Below, one piece after another: positions 51,749 to 60,079 of a stretch of 64,000 nucleotides of DNA; position 1 is the stretch's first letter, and each line of letters starts with the position of its first letter. Under the pieces are notes generated by a model that was not told the origin of the DNA, did not search any database, and saw nothing but the letters and a program-made list of their open reading frames with translations. This DNA is from Acidocella sp. 20-57-95 (GTDB taxonomy: Bacteria > Pseudomonadota > Alphaproteobacteria > Acetobacterales > Acetobacteraceae): contig NCAT01000009.1 of NCBI GenBank assembly GCA_002255575.1, positions 1 to 64,000 on the forward strand. Direction: 5' to 3'. The position numbers and the translations under genes are program-made.

Positions 51749-52492
51749 CTAGCCCTGTGCCAGCAACGTATTTAATTGCTGACCGCCACCCGATTGCGCT
51801 TTCAAAAGCTCGGTTTGTAACTGGTACGAACGCGAACCTTCGATCATTGCCATCATACTTTGTGTCGGTTCTGCGGTGCTGGCATTTAAATATCCTTGCT
51901 GAACGGAACCGTCTTGTGATGCCTGCAAACTGACACCGGCAGCTGGGGCAAATAGAGAGCCACCCAGGGGCGTCAGGCCACCGCTTGGTGTGCTAACCAA
52001 ATTTAGCTGCCCATAGCTTTGAGCCAACGAACCAGCCTGTCCTGATGGAACGCCAGAGACCGTACCATCATGACCAATTTCCAGCTTGGTAAGGTTTGGC
52101 AGGCTGATCGGTTGACCTGAAATTCCGAGGATAGGGTTGCCAGCGCTATCTGACAAAATTCCGGCACTTGATATTTGGAGCGAACCGTTCCGTGTGAGCG
52201 CCGTACCGTTAGGCGTTTGCACCGCCAACCAGGCATTGCCACCGAGTGCGATGTTAAGTGGATTGCCGGTCGGTGTCGCTGACCCTGCCGTCAGATTAGG
52301 GGTTGGCACCAACGAAATAGCATCAGCACCACTGGGCGCCTCAACGCCCAAATAGGGTGCTGCTTCGGTTGCGGCCTGCAAAGCCTGATAACCAGGCGTT
52401 TGTAGATTTGCAAGGTTTGAAGCCGTAGCGTTCATCTGGGTTGAAATCGCTTGCAGGCCTGCCATTGTGGTAAAAATTACGTTATTTGTCAT
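51749..52492 (-). CDS. flgF: Flagellar proximal rod protein FlgF
   Basis: A 247-residue rod protein. MTNNVIFTTMAGLQAISTQMNATASNLANLQTPGYQ is the rod/hook N-terminal motif, with GNPLNIALGGNAWLAVQTPNGTALTRNGSLQIS following. The C-terminal STAEPTQSMMAMIEGSRSYQLQTELLKAQ is the second motif. It sits between flgE and flgG as expected; shorter and less conserved than FlgG, so FlgF is assigned by order and similarity. Confidence 0.92.
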   Translation of the reverse strand: MTNNVIFTTMAGLQAISTQMNATASNLANLQTPGYQALQAATEAAPYLGVEAPSGADAISLVPTPNLTAGSATPTGNPLNIALGGNAWLAVQTPNGTALTRNGSLQISSAGILSDSAGNPILGISGQPISLPNLTKLEIGHDGTVSGVPSGQAGSLAQSYGQLNLVSTPSGGLTPLGGSLFAPAAGVSLQASQDGSVQQGYLNASTAEPTQSMMAMIEGSRSYQLQTELLKAQSGGGQQLNTLLAQG

Positions 52493-52494
52493 GG

Positions 52495-53721
52495 TCAGAT
52501 CTGAGTCAGCCTAGTGCCGTCTTGTTGTTCCGTTTGAATGACTGACGTATTCGCCTGGTAGGCCTGCTGATATTGAATCAACGAAACCAGAAGCGAAGAT
52601 GTTGAGGCATTGGATTGCTCAAGACTGCCGCCGCTAATCAGGCCAGCCTCGCCAGTTCCGGGAATATCCAGAACCGGCTGCCCGGATGTTTGCGTGCTGG
52701 CGAAAAGATTACCAGAAACCGATTGCAGCCCATTTTGATTGATAAAATTGGCCAGACTTAAATTGCCCGCGCGAACCGTTTGGCCATTACTGTAGTTAGA
52801 CATGAGTGCACCTGAGCTACTAATTGTGGTGCCGCTATAATTGCCCGGCGGGTAGCCATTATTAGTGGTACCGGCGACCGCAAAATTTTGGGCGCCAAGG
52901 GTTGTACCGGTGAAGTTAAATTGGATTGCTGCGTTACTTGCGCCATTTCCCCATGTAACATTTAACGTCGCTGGGCTTCCGGACGTGAGCGCTCCGGTAT
53001 TTGAAAAGGCCAAATTGCTTAACAATTGCGGCGTACCAATGGCAGCCCCGGAAACATTTTGAGGTTGTGCGTAAACCGACCACACCGGCGCAGCTGTCGC
53101 ACTCGCCGCTGGATTTTGGGTAAAATACAATCCGACGCGATTGGCATTCCCCAAAGAATCGTATGCCACGACCGAAGTCGATTCATTATAAGTTGTCGGA
53201 TCGGCGGGATTAAACGTGGTGGTGGCCGGAATGCTGGCATCTGCTGAATTGAGATTGAGCGTTAGGCCCAGATTACTCGTGGCATTTGCCGCAAGCGCGC
53301 CTGTATTGACGGTGATCGGGGAGAGTGACGCACTTAATGTTCCATTGGTATTTTGGCTATAGCCTAGTACAGTTGCGCCATTGGATGTGACTAATTGGCC
53401 AGATGGGTTCAACGAGAAAGAGCCATCGCGCGTATATTGCTGCTGCCCATTTGCAGACACCACAAAAAACCCACTCCCTTGAATCGCGGCATTCAGCGGA
53501 TTGCCCGTCGAAACCAGCCCGCCTTGCGTAAAGTCAGACGATATTGCGCTGGATGCCACACCAATGCCCGCCACCTTCGACTGATTGGCCGGATAAACAT
53601 CCGCAAAAAGTGCTGTCTGACTCTTAAAAGCCGTGGTACTCGCATTTGCTAAATCATTGGCAACCGTATTTAGTCCCGTTTGTGCGCCGAGGAGTCCTGA
53701 TAGAGCGGTTTGCAAGGTCAT
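52495..53721 (-). CDS. flgE: Flagellar hook protein FlgE
   Basis: A 408-residue hook subunit. MTLQTALSGLLGAQTGLNTVANDLANASTTAFKSQTALF is the N-terminal motif. Central GTLSASLSPITVNTGALAA and FNPADPTTYNESTSVVAYDSLGNANRVGLYF belong to the hook D1/D2 region. The end QSNASTSSLLVSLIQYQQAYQANTSVIQTEQQDGTRLTQI is FlgE-like. Length matches the family. ATGA overlap with flgD, two-base gap to flgF. Confidence 0.95.
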   Translation of the reverse strand: MTLQTALSGLLGAQTGLNTVANDLANASTTAFKSQTALFADVYPANQSKVAGIGVASSAISSDFTQGGLVSTGNPLNAAIQGSGFFVVSANGQQQYTRDGSFSLNPSGQLVTSNGATVLGYSQNTNGTLSASLSPITVNTGALAANATSNLGLTLNLNSADASIPATTTFNPADPTTYNESTSVVAYDSLGNANRVGLYFTQNPAASATAAPVWSVYAQPQNVSGAAIGTPQLLSNLAFSNTGALTSGSPATLNVTWGNGASNAAIQFNFTGTTLGAQNFAVAGTTNNGYPPGNYSGTTISSSGALMSNYSNGQTVRAGNLSLANFINQNGLQSVSGNLFASTQTSGQPVLDIPGTGEAGLISGGSLEQSNASTSSLLVSLIQYQQAYQANTSVIQTEQQDGTRLTQI

Positions 53722-54404
53722 GGTGCAGTTCCCAATACTGTTTGAATTGATGATATCGGTATGGGTGATGCCGATCCGGCGACATTCAATGTGGGCGCAC
53801 TACCGGTGACGTTTACACCATTAACCGTATAGACGCTGTAAGGTGTCACCGAGACCGCGCTGCCCGTGCCCGAAGTTGCATTGACCTGATAGCTATATTG
53901 GGACCCGGCCGTGCCATTATTCCAACTGAAACTTTGCTGCCCCGCCGACAGCGTACCCAAATTGACATTGCCAGCCACGGCACCTGAGGGCGATAAGATT
54001 GTTACATTTACCGACTTCGCCGGACCTCCCAGGTCGAACGCACCATGCGCAACGCCGTTACTATTCGCCGTTACTAAGTTACCTGCCACTGCAACCTGTT
54101 TTCCGACCAAGTTTGACGCCTGCGCCATCTGTGCTGCCGCGGTGCTGGCCTGAATATTGCTGACCTGGGTGTTCAACTGTGTTATGCCATTTACAGTTGA
54201 AATTGCTGCAAACTCCGATGCTAGCTGCGTTGGGTCAGCCGGCGATGTAGGGGTCTGATATTTCAATTGCGCCGTTAATAGCTTTAAAAAGTCGCTTTGC
54301 GTTAATGTTGAAGCCGACCCACTGCCAGATTTATTGCTGTAGGCGGTTGTTGAAGCTGCGGCACTTGCAGTGTTGATAGACGATGAAATTGCGAGATTGC
54401 TCAT
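53718..54404 (-). CDS. flgD: Flagellar hook-cap protein FlgD
   Basis: A 228-residue hook-capping protein. SGSASTLTQSDFLKLLTAQLKYQTPTSPADPTQLASEFAAISTVNGI is the FlgD N-terminal motif (QxDFLKLLxAQLkxQDPxxP). The C-terminal half has an Ig/FlgD-like FLgT domain, with SFSWNNGTAGSQYSYQVNATSGTG. The cap directs polymerisation of FlgE. It has a one-base overlap with flgC and ATGA overlap with flgE. Confidence 0.94.
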   Translation of the reverse strand: MSNLAISSSINTASAAASTTAYSNKSGSGSASTLTQSDFLKLLTAQLKYQTPTSPADPTQLASEFAAISTVNGITQLNTQVSNIQASTAAAQMAQASNLVGKQVAVAGNLVTANSNGVAHGAFDLGGPAKSVNVTILSPSGAVAGNVNLGTLSAGQQSFSWNNGTAGSQYSYQVNATSGTGSAVSVTPYSVYTVNGVNVTGSAPTLNVAGSASPIPISSIQTVLGTAP

Positions 54405-54835
54405 CAGGACACCTGAAAACTGGAGAGAATTTGCTGGTTAACACGGCTTGCTTGCTGCAAAACAGCGATCGAGGCCGAATAGCTATTTGTTGAATCGATC
54501 AAATCAATCATCTGACCAACCTGCGAAACATTAGACCCGCTAATATATCCGTTCGCATCAGCATACGGATTTCCCGGGTCATATTGCCGCTTTGCCGGAG
54601 CATTGCTCAAGACCGTCCCGACGACGCTCACGCCAATATTGGTTTGTGCACCGTCACCGCCATCATTGCTGGCAGCATCATTGGCTGAAAATACGACCTC
54701 ATGCGCTTGATACGGCTTGGTACCTGGTGGCGCAATTGAGTCAACATTAGCAAGATTAGAGGCGATCGCACTCATACGATCATTTTGTGCGGTCAAAGCA
54801 CTGCCGATGACTGTGTAAATATCGGTGTTTGTCAC
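54404..54835 (-). CDS. flgC: Flagellar proximal rod protein FlgC
   Basis: A 143-residue rod protein with the N-terminal motif IGSALTAQNDRMSAIASNLANVDSI and GTKPYQAHEVVFSAND. The DPGNPYADANGYISGSNVSQVGQMIDLIDSTNSYSASIAVL end matches FlgC, with NPxADxxGyv intact near residue 90. It is coupled to flgD by TGATG and separated from flgB by one base. Confidence 0.95.
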   Translation of the reverse strand: MTNTDIYTVIGSALTAQNDRMSAIASNLANVDSIAPPGTKPYQAHEVVFSANDAASNDGGDGAQTNIGVSVVGTVLSNAPAKRQYDPGNPYADANGYISGSNVSQVGQMIDLIDSTNSYSASIAVLQQASRVNQQILSSFQVS

Positions 54836-54836
54836 C

Positions 54837-55214
54837 TTAGTTACCCCCAGGATTTGGCCGCAGCGCCATCACTAAATCAGCCGTTGATTGATGCAAGAAT
54901 GTCGCAGCCCCCATGAGTGCTTCACCGTTCTGGGCTAATTCAATCCGCTCGAAGTCTAATGAAACATCGTTACCATCGAGGCCGACAGGAAGGTTTGCCC
55001 GATATTCCGGTGATAATTGACTGAGCACCTCACTGATCGGCTGAGATGGTGCTGCTTGATCTGATATTTCGGCCTTGAACGCCGCCTCAAACGGTAAATC
55101 GGTCGCTTTATAGGAAGGCGTATTGGCATTGGCGATATTATTCGCGATCAAGGTCGCACGCTCCCCACGGGCTTGCAAAATACTCGCGTAATAATTTAAA
55201 AATCCAATTTGCAC
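54837..55214 (-). CDS. flgB: Flagellar proximal rod protein FlgB
   Basis: A 125-residue rod protein, the first gene of the leftward flagellar operon. ASILQARGERATLIANNIANANTPSYKATDLPFEAAF is the diagnostic FlgB N-terminal region (R...la.NiANanTPgYka.dldF). The C-terminus has DGNDVSLDFERIELAQNGEALMGAATFLHQSTADLVMAL. The promoter lies in the 253-base divergent gap with fliE. Confidence 0.95.
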   Translation of the reverse strand: MQIGFLNYYASILQARGERATLIANNIANANTPSYKATDLPFEAAFKAEISDQAAPSQPISEVLSQLSPEYRANLPVGLDGNDVSLDFERIELAQNGEALMGAATFLHQSTADLVMALRPNPGGN

Positions 55215-55467
55215 GAATAGCCTTCCGTTAAATGGAATTACGTTAGCGTGCTTAAGTGATATGCTAGAATTATTAAATTTAGACTAACGGCACATGAGGT
55301 CGAACAAATTTAATACGATGACTTCATAATCGTGGTGCCTTGATAAGTATGCGTTAACCATGCGCCATTATGACCAGGGTAAAGCTGATGGGTAATTGAA
55401 ATTTTTGGTACCGGACGGCTCAACACCGAATTGCACGCTGCTAAGCGTGAAAGCAGGATGATAAATT
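55215..55467. promoter_or_regulatory. Divergent flagellar promoter region (flgB / fliE)
   Basis: About 250 A/T-rich bases separate the two divergent flagellar operons. No gene is supported inside. I searched for a sigma-54 -24/-12 pair (GG-N10-GC) on both strands and did not find a convincing one. A hairpin CACGCT/AGCGTG lies at 55434-55449, just ahead of the fliE ribosome site AGGA at about 55451. Both operons must be started here. Confidence 0.6.
55434..55449. repeat. Palindrome upstream of fliE
   Basis: CACGCT (55434-55439) and AGCGTG (55444-55449) form a perfect 6-bp stem with a GCTA loop, about 19 bases before the fliE ATG. It could be an operator or an mRNA leader hairpin; function is unknown. 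Confidence 0.4.
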
Positions 55468-55782
55468 ATGACAAGCGATGCTTTGCCGTCGATATTTTCT
55501 GTAACGCCATCAATTGGAGTTTCCTCCGGAATCGGATCGTCGTCAGGTCATAGTGTCCATAGTGGGTTTTTTGAGATAATTGACAATGCGTTAAAATCAG
55601 TAAGCGACTCCCAGCAAGCATCTGCAACCGCAGAATCGTCCTTTGTCGCAGGTATGCCAGGCGCTTCATTAAGTAACGCGCTGGTCGCGAGCGATCGTGC
55701 GGAGGTTGCGTGGAATGCCACTGTGGCGATCCGTAATGAAGTCGTCTCGGCATATCAATCAATTATGAATATGCCGCTCTAA
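55468..55782 (+). CDS. fliE: Flagellar MS-ring/rod junction protein FliE
   Basis: A 104-residue protein. The C-terminal FVAGMPGASLSNALVASDRAEVAWNATVAIRNEVVSAYQSIMNMPL matches the FliE C-terminal helix (K-A-e-vAf...v.vRNKlv.AYqeIM.M.v). The low-complexity Ser/Gly N-terminal part is typical. It opens the rightward flagellar operon and overlaps fliF by one base (TAATG). Confidence 0.93.
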   Translation: MTSDALPSIFSVTPSIGVSSGIGSSSGHSVHSGFFEIIDNALKSVSDSQQASATAESSFVAGMPGASLSNALVASDRAEVAWNATVAIRNEVVSAYQSIMNMPL

Positions 55783-57293
55783 TGGCCGGCTGGCGCGCGT
55801 ACTGGCAGTTACTACGCCAGCAACTATCCCGCATACCGCTGCCCGCGTGGCTGGCGATTGGCGCCGTTCTCATGGCATTGGTGATTGTCTTTTCCATACA
55901 GCTAAGCGGCCCAACCTACGTGGCATTGTACGATGGCTTGTCACCTGCGGATGGCGGGAAGGTCATTGCAAAGTTACAGAAGCTTGGCATTTCCTACCAG
56001 TTACAGGCGGAGGGAAATATCATCCTGGTACCAGCAGCGAGCTTAGCCACAGCGCGCCTACAACTAGGCGATGCAGGCATTCCCAGCAATACCGCCAATG
56101 ATAACTGGACACAGCTTGAAAACGCGCCAATGACCATTTCTGACCTCGCACAGAATACTATGGCAAGCCGCGCGTTGGAAGCTTCACTAGCACAATCAAT
56201 CGGCGAGATGGACGGAATTACGAGTGCTGAGGTTTTTCTGGCATTACCGCCGAATACACCGTTTCTAGCTGATCAGCCTAAACCCTCTGCCTCAGTAATC
56301 ATAACCGCCAATCCGCAGGATGCCGCAAGGCAGGGGCCAGTGATTGCCAAGCTTGTTGCCGGTGCGGTGACGGGCCTTTCAGTGTCGGGTGTCAGCGTTA
56401 CCACGAATTCCGGTCTCGCAGTTTTTCCATTAAGCGGCACGCAGGCCGATAGTTCGCAATTTGCGCTGATCGCCGACATTGAAAATCAGGCAAATAGCCG
56501 CGTAGCGCAACTACTCCTCCCGTTGGTTGGCAACGGCAATTTCCGGAGTGATGTGACGGCGGATCTCGATTTTACCAAAGCCCATATTCATCAAATTTCC
56601 TACGGGCCGACCAGATTGGTTAGCCACGAAGTGAGTAGCAACTCAAGCCAGGATAACAGCCAAACGACAGCCATTGGCATTCCTGGCGCAATGTCAAACC
56701 AGCCGCCATCGGCGACGACCGCTGCCCTGCCCGCCGCATCCGATCAAGCTGCAAGCGCCAACAGCAAGGCTGCAGCGGTGACAACGCCGAAAACAACAAG
56801 CCAAAAACTTGATCAGACATATATCACCGATGAGAGTGATAATGATATTGTAAAGCCTGACTGGGTTGTGAAGTCGATATCCGTGTCGGTCGTCGTCAAT
56901 CAGGCCGCATTAGGTAATGTCACAGCGGACCAGATGAAAGCAGCTATCGCCGCGGCGTTTGCTTACCCAAATGTGCATGTGAATGTATTAGCAACTTCCT
57001 TTAAGCCCGCTGATGCGAGCGTAGTGTCTTATCAATTGTTGCCAATAATCGCGCCATTTACAAGAGCAGTGCTTGTAATGCTGGGGACGATCGCATTGTT
57101 ATTGGGATTTGCTGTTCCGTTTGGCCGACGACTAGCGACGGTTGGAACCCGTAATCAGGCGACGAGCCTTCCGACCCGCCCCCTGCCGGTGACATTGCCG
57201 CCGCCAGATTTCAGCGCGTTGAGAGATGTTGCGCGAGGAAACCCAGCGGGGGTTGCGAGGCTGTTGCAAAGTTGGGCAGATGAGCATGAGTGA
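55782..57293 (+). CDS. fliF: Flagellar MS-ring protein FliF
   Basis: A 503-residue protein with two membrane helices, near residues 25-45 and 415-440. YVALYDGLSPADGGKVIAKLQKLGISYQLQAEGNIILVPA is the ring-building motif 1, and MASRALEASLAQSIGEMDGITSAEVFLALP... with PSASVIITANP is motif 2. The C-terminal tail DFSALRDVARGNPAGVARLLQSWADE is the FliG-binding end. It is slightly shorter than the enterobacterial protein. Overlaps fliE by one base and fliG by 14 bases if that begins at 57280. Confidence 0.95.
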   Translation: MAGWRAYWQLLRQQLSRIPLPAWLAIGAVLMALVIVFSIQLSGPTYVALYDGLSPADGGKVIAKLQKLGISYQLQAEGNIILVPAASLATARLQLGDAGIPSNTANDNWTQLENAPMTISDLAQNTMASRALEASLAQSIGEMDGITSAEVFLALPPNTPFLADQPKPSASVIITANPQDAARQGPVIAKLVAGAVTGLSVSGVSVTTNSGLAVFPLSGTQADSSQFALIADIENQANSRVAQLLLPLVGNGNFRSDVTADLDFTKAHIHQISYGPTRLVSHEVSSNSSQDNSQTTAIGIPGAMSNQPPSATTAALPAASDQAASANSKAAAVTTPKTTSQKLDQTYITDESDNDIVKPDWVVKSISVSVVVNQAALGNVTADQMKAAIAAAFAYPNVHVNVLATSFKPADASVVSYQLLPIIAPFTRAVLVMLGTIALLLGFAVPFGRRLATVGTRNQATSLPTRPLPVTLPPPDFSALRDVARGNPAGVARLLQSWADEHE

Positions 57294-58308
57294 GCGTAAT
57301 ACAAACGATGAGACCATGACCCTAAATGGGGTTATGCGTGCTGCGATTATTCTACGTGCGCTCGGCGAAGACGCGGCATCGCAAGTGATGCGGCATATGG
57401 ATGAACCCGCCATTGCGCGCATTTCGGCGGCCATGACAAGATTACAACGTGCGACCCCAACGGTGTTGGCTGATGTACTTCACGACTTCTCGATTGATCT
57501 TGGGCTGGATGGTGGTGGTGTCGATGGTTTGCGCTATGTTAGTACTGTTCTGATCTCAGCCTTAGGCGAAGAGCATGCAAGGGAAATTCTGGACCGGCTG
57601 AAATATAGTGGCCGTGGCTCGCCGCTAAATTTGCCACCGACCACTGACCCTCGAACGCTTGCGATCCAAATGGCTAATGAAAGACCGCAGACCATTGCCC
57701 TTTTGCTTGCCCATATTCCACAAGAAACGGGGGCAGCATTTTTATCATTTTTACCAGAATCTCTATCGTCCGAGGCGCTTTATCGTTATGCGATGCTTGA
57801 TGTGGTATCACCAGGCGCGGTTGTGGAACTGCGTGATATGCTTGCGGAGTTGGATGCCAGCAACGAGTCGCGGGGCAAAAGACTGACTAATTTGGGTGGG
57901 GTCCGGCAGGCGGCAGATATTTTAAACCATCTGCATGGCGGTCTTTCGGAACGTATGTTGAGCAATATCACCGAGCGTGATTCAGATACAGCGCAGAGAA
58001 TTCGGGACAGTCTGTTTACCTTTATCGATCTCGCCAAATTACCCGACCGCTCCTTGCAGATTGTTTTACGAGACGTACCGAATGAAAAATTAGCGCCGGC
58101 TCTGCGCCTGGTTGACGAAGGTATTCGTACCAAATTCTTCCAGAATATGTCAGCGCGTATGGTGGAAATTTTACAAGAGGAGCTACGGAGCGGTGCCCCG
58201 ATGCGGCGATCTGATGCGTTGGCGGCGCAGAAAGATATTATTGATGTTGTATTGAAATTGGTCGCGGAAGGACGGATTAGCGTTAGCGCCTCTGAAGAAA
58301 TGGTATGA
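57280..58308 (+). CDS. fliG: Flagellar motor switch protein FliG
   Basis: A 342-residue C-ring protein from the ATG at 57280 (a second ATG lies at 57286). The N-terminal domain (MRAAIILRALGEDAASQVMRHMDEPAIARI), middle domain (ANERPQTIALLLAHIPQETGAAFLSFLP, the conserved E-H-P-Q region) and C-terminal torque helix region (LFTFIDLAKLPDRSLQIVLRDVPNEKLAPALR) are in order. It couples the stator to the rotor. It overlaps fliK by ATGA. FliH and FliI do not follow. Confidence 0.95.
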   Translation: MSMSERNTNDETMTLNGVMRAAIILRALGEDAASQVMRHMDEPAIARISAAMTRLQRATPTVLADVLHDFSIDLGLDGGGVDGLRYVSTVLISALGEEHAREILDRLKYSGRGSPLNLPPTTDPRTLAIQMANERPQTIALLLAHIPQETGAAFLSFLPESLSSEALYRYAMLDVVSPGAVVELRDMLAELDASNESRGKRLTNLGGVRQAADILNHLHGGLSERMLSNITERDSDTAQRIRDSLFTFIDLAKLPDRSLQIVLRDVPNEKLAPALRLVDEGIRTKFFQNMSARMVEILQEELRSGAPMRRSDALAAQKDIIDVVLKLVAEGRISVSASEEMV

Positions 58309-59366
58309 TCAACCCGACTGCCACCCACGAAAAGCCAAATGTCACAACGCCAAAACTTGTGCCGACGGTCGTACATATTGACCAGACACATTGGTCACAG
58401 GTTCTACAAAATGCACAGACACAGAAAGCTGGTAACAACCCGCATATTGAGAAAGACTCGAAACTTAAGCCAGCACCACCAGCGCCGGAGGTTAACGATA
58501 GCGTATCAATACCATCGTTAAAAGCAACAATTGAAACGCAGCCAAACAAATTTAAAAATGGTTTGAAAGGGACCATTTCACCAAAGGCCCCCATTCATGA
58601 GAGACTTTTAACGATACAAGGACTACCGACTATACCGAATGATACAGTTCATTTCGCACCACCTGCTCCTATGACGAACAGTGCCGATGCTTCAATACAT
58701 GCTGGTCGAGATAGTAACACTGCGCGGACACGTACCGTTGCGGCGGACCAAACTACGGTGTCAGGTCAAACAATTAGCAACAACCAGGTAGCGCTTAGGA
58801 TATTGAAAGCGCTTCCTGAAGAAACGTCGCAGTATCCGGAAAAGCCATCAAAGTTTGATCATCAAATAGTGCAGACTATGAATGGCAATACGATGACAAA
58901 TTTTGGAATTGTGCCTCCAAACAATTTAAGCAGCTTGGCACCAACTACACACGCAGCGATAGCAACACAAATCCTCGCAACACCAATTGAAATGAATGAT
59001 GCCGCCAAAATGACCGCTGGGCTTACCGCCTCCATAGCGATACTTCATAAAACCGGGAATAATAGTGCAATACTTAACCTGAGTCCGCCGGGACTTGGCA
59101 ATTTATCCATACATGTCGGGACCGGTGAAAGCGCTGTAATTAATATATTGTTCGTTACAGCAAATCCCCAGACGGGGCAGATATTGAATGCACATCTCGG
59201 TGATTTGCGTCAAGCAATCAATGATGCGGGGCTTAGTCTCGGTGATGCGCAAGTTAGCTATGGCAATGACCGCGGAAATTCACGGCAAAAACAACAACCT
59301 ACTGTGCCGAATGCACGCCAGGCGGCGACCAATTCTAACCCCGAAGGTATTCGGGCGTTCGCCTGA
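58305..59366 (+). CDS. fliK: FliK-like hook-length control protein
   Basis: A 353-residue protein. The N-terminal 230 residues are low-complexity and rich in Pro, Thr, Asn and Gln. The C-terminal part from about 250 has the Flg_hook domain: ILNLSPPGLGNLSIHVGTGESAVINILFVTANPQTGQIL and NAHLGDLRQAINDAGLSLGDAQVSY. FliK measures the hook and switches the FlhB export specificity. The call rests on the C-terminal domain and context between fliG and fliN. Its base composition is especially A/T-rich. Confidence 0.85.
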   Translation: MINPTATHEKPNVTTPKLVPTVVHIDQTHWSQVLQNAQTQKAGNNPHIEKDSKLKPAPPAPEVNDSVSIPSLKATIETQPNKFKNGLKGTISPKAPIHERLLTIQGLPTIPNDTVHFAPPAPMTNSADASIHAGRDSNTARTRTVAADQTTVSGQTISNNQVALRILKALPEETSQYPEKPSKFDHQIVQTMNGNTMTNFGIVPPNNLSSLAPTTHAAIATQILATPIEMNDAAKMTAGLTASIAILHKTGNNSAILNLSPPGLGNLSIHVGTGESAVINILFVTANPQTGQILNAHLGDLRQAINDAGLSLGDAQVSYGNDRGNSRQKQQPTVPNARQAATNSNPEGIRAFA

Positions 59367-59444
59367 TCAATGAAACCAATAATTTTTAAAATATTTTATT
59401 TTACCAGATGTGAATAATTTAAGCAGAAAATGGCGAAGGATTAT

Positions 59445-59819
59445 ATGATGGCAAACCAAAAAAATGCCCCAGCTGCAAAACCCGAAGCAAAAACCACGCA
59501 TGAACGGGTCGAGTTGGAAATATTGCCTACATCGCCAACTCTTGTGCCAGGTGTAGCGGTAAAATCTATTATGGAGCGTATTCCCTTGCTGCTCACGGTT
59601 GAACTTGGCCGCACCAACATCACGCTGAAAGATTTGCGTCATCTACGGCAAGGACAGGTTCTGGCGTTGGACCAGTTAATTGGCGAGCCACTTGGCATAT
59701 TTGCCAATGGCCAAAAACTAGGGCTTGGCGAAGTCGTTGCTGCCGGCAAGGACCAATATGGTGTGCGGATCACGGCATTGATCGATGAGTCCGAGCCCGT
59801 AGAGGATACGGTCGCGTGA
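59445..59819 (+). CDS. fliN: Flagellar motor switch protein FliN
   Basis: A 124-residue protein. ATGs at 59430, 59445 and 59448 are possible; 59445 is chosen because AAGGA lies seven bases upstream. The C-terminal 80 residues form the SpoA/FliN domain: LLLTVELGRTNITLKDLRHLRQGQVLALDQLIGEPLGIFANGQKLGLGEVVAAGKDQYGVRI. FliN is part of the C-ring with FliG and FliM. fliM is not in this window. It overlaps the next gene by GTGA. Confidence 0.93.
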   Translation: MMANQKNAPAAKPEAKTTHERVELEILPTSPTLVPGVAVKSIMERIPLLLTVELGRTNITLKDLRHLRQGQVLALDQLIGEPLGIFANGQKLGLGEVVAAGKDQYGVRITALIDESEPVEDTVA

Positions 59820-60079
59820 CGGCACAGCAAGTAAGCTTGCATGCCTGGGTGGCGTTTGCTGAGCTAGCCGGACCCATCTTGGCCATAATGTTGGTCATCG
59901 GCGTTGTGACTGGTGCTTTTCAAGCAGCCACCCAAATCAGGGAACCCTCAATTCCATTCATGCTGAAAATGGCCAGCCTCGCGGCGCTGACAAGCATGGC
60001 CGGTCCGTTGATTATGCGCGGTATTGAACAATTTGCGACCCGGCTTTTCTCGGCGATTCCAGGATTACTGCATGGTTGA
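59816..60079 (+). CDS. fliQ: FliQ (canonical-type) flagellar export-gate subunit
   Basis: An 87-residue membrane protein with two helices. AELAGPILAIMLVIGVVTGAFQAATQIREPSIPFMLKM and GPLIMRGIEQFATRLFSAIPGLL match the FliQ family closely, including the Q-A-A-T-Q-I motif. The GTG start is in a GTGA overlap with fliN. It is the second FliQ-like gene here; the first (44546-44821) is more divergent. Its position before flhA suggests it belongs to this operon's export gate. Confidence 0.92.
   Translation: MTAQQVSLHAWVAFAELAGPILAIMLVIGVVTGAFQAATQIREPSIPFMLKMASLAALTSMAGPLIMRGIEQFATRLFSAIPGLLHG

Noticed and set aside
55215..55467. Sigma-54 promoter for the flagellar operons
   Set aside because: No GG-N10-GC pair with adequate flanking match was seen on either strand.
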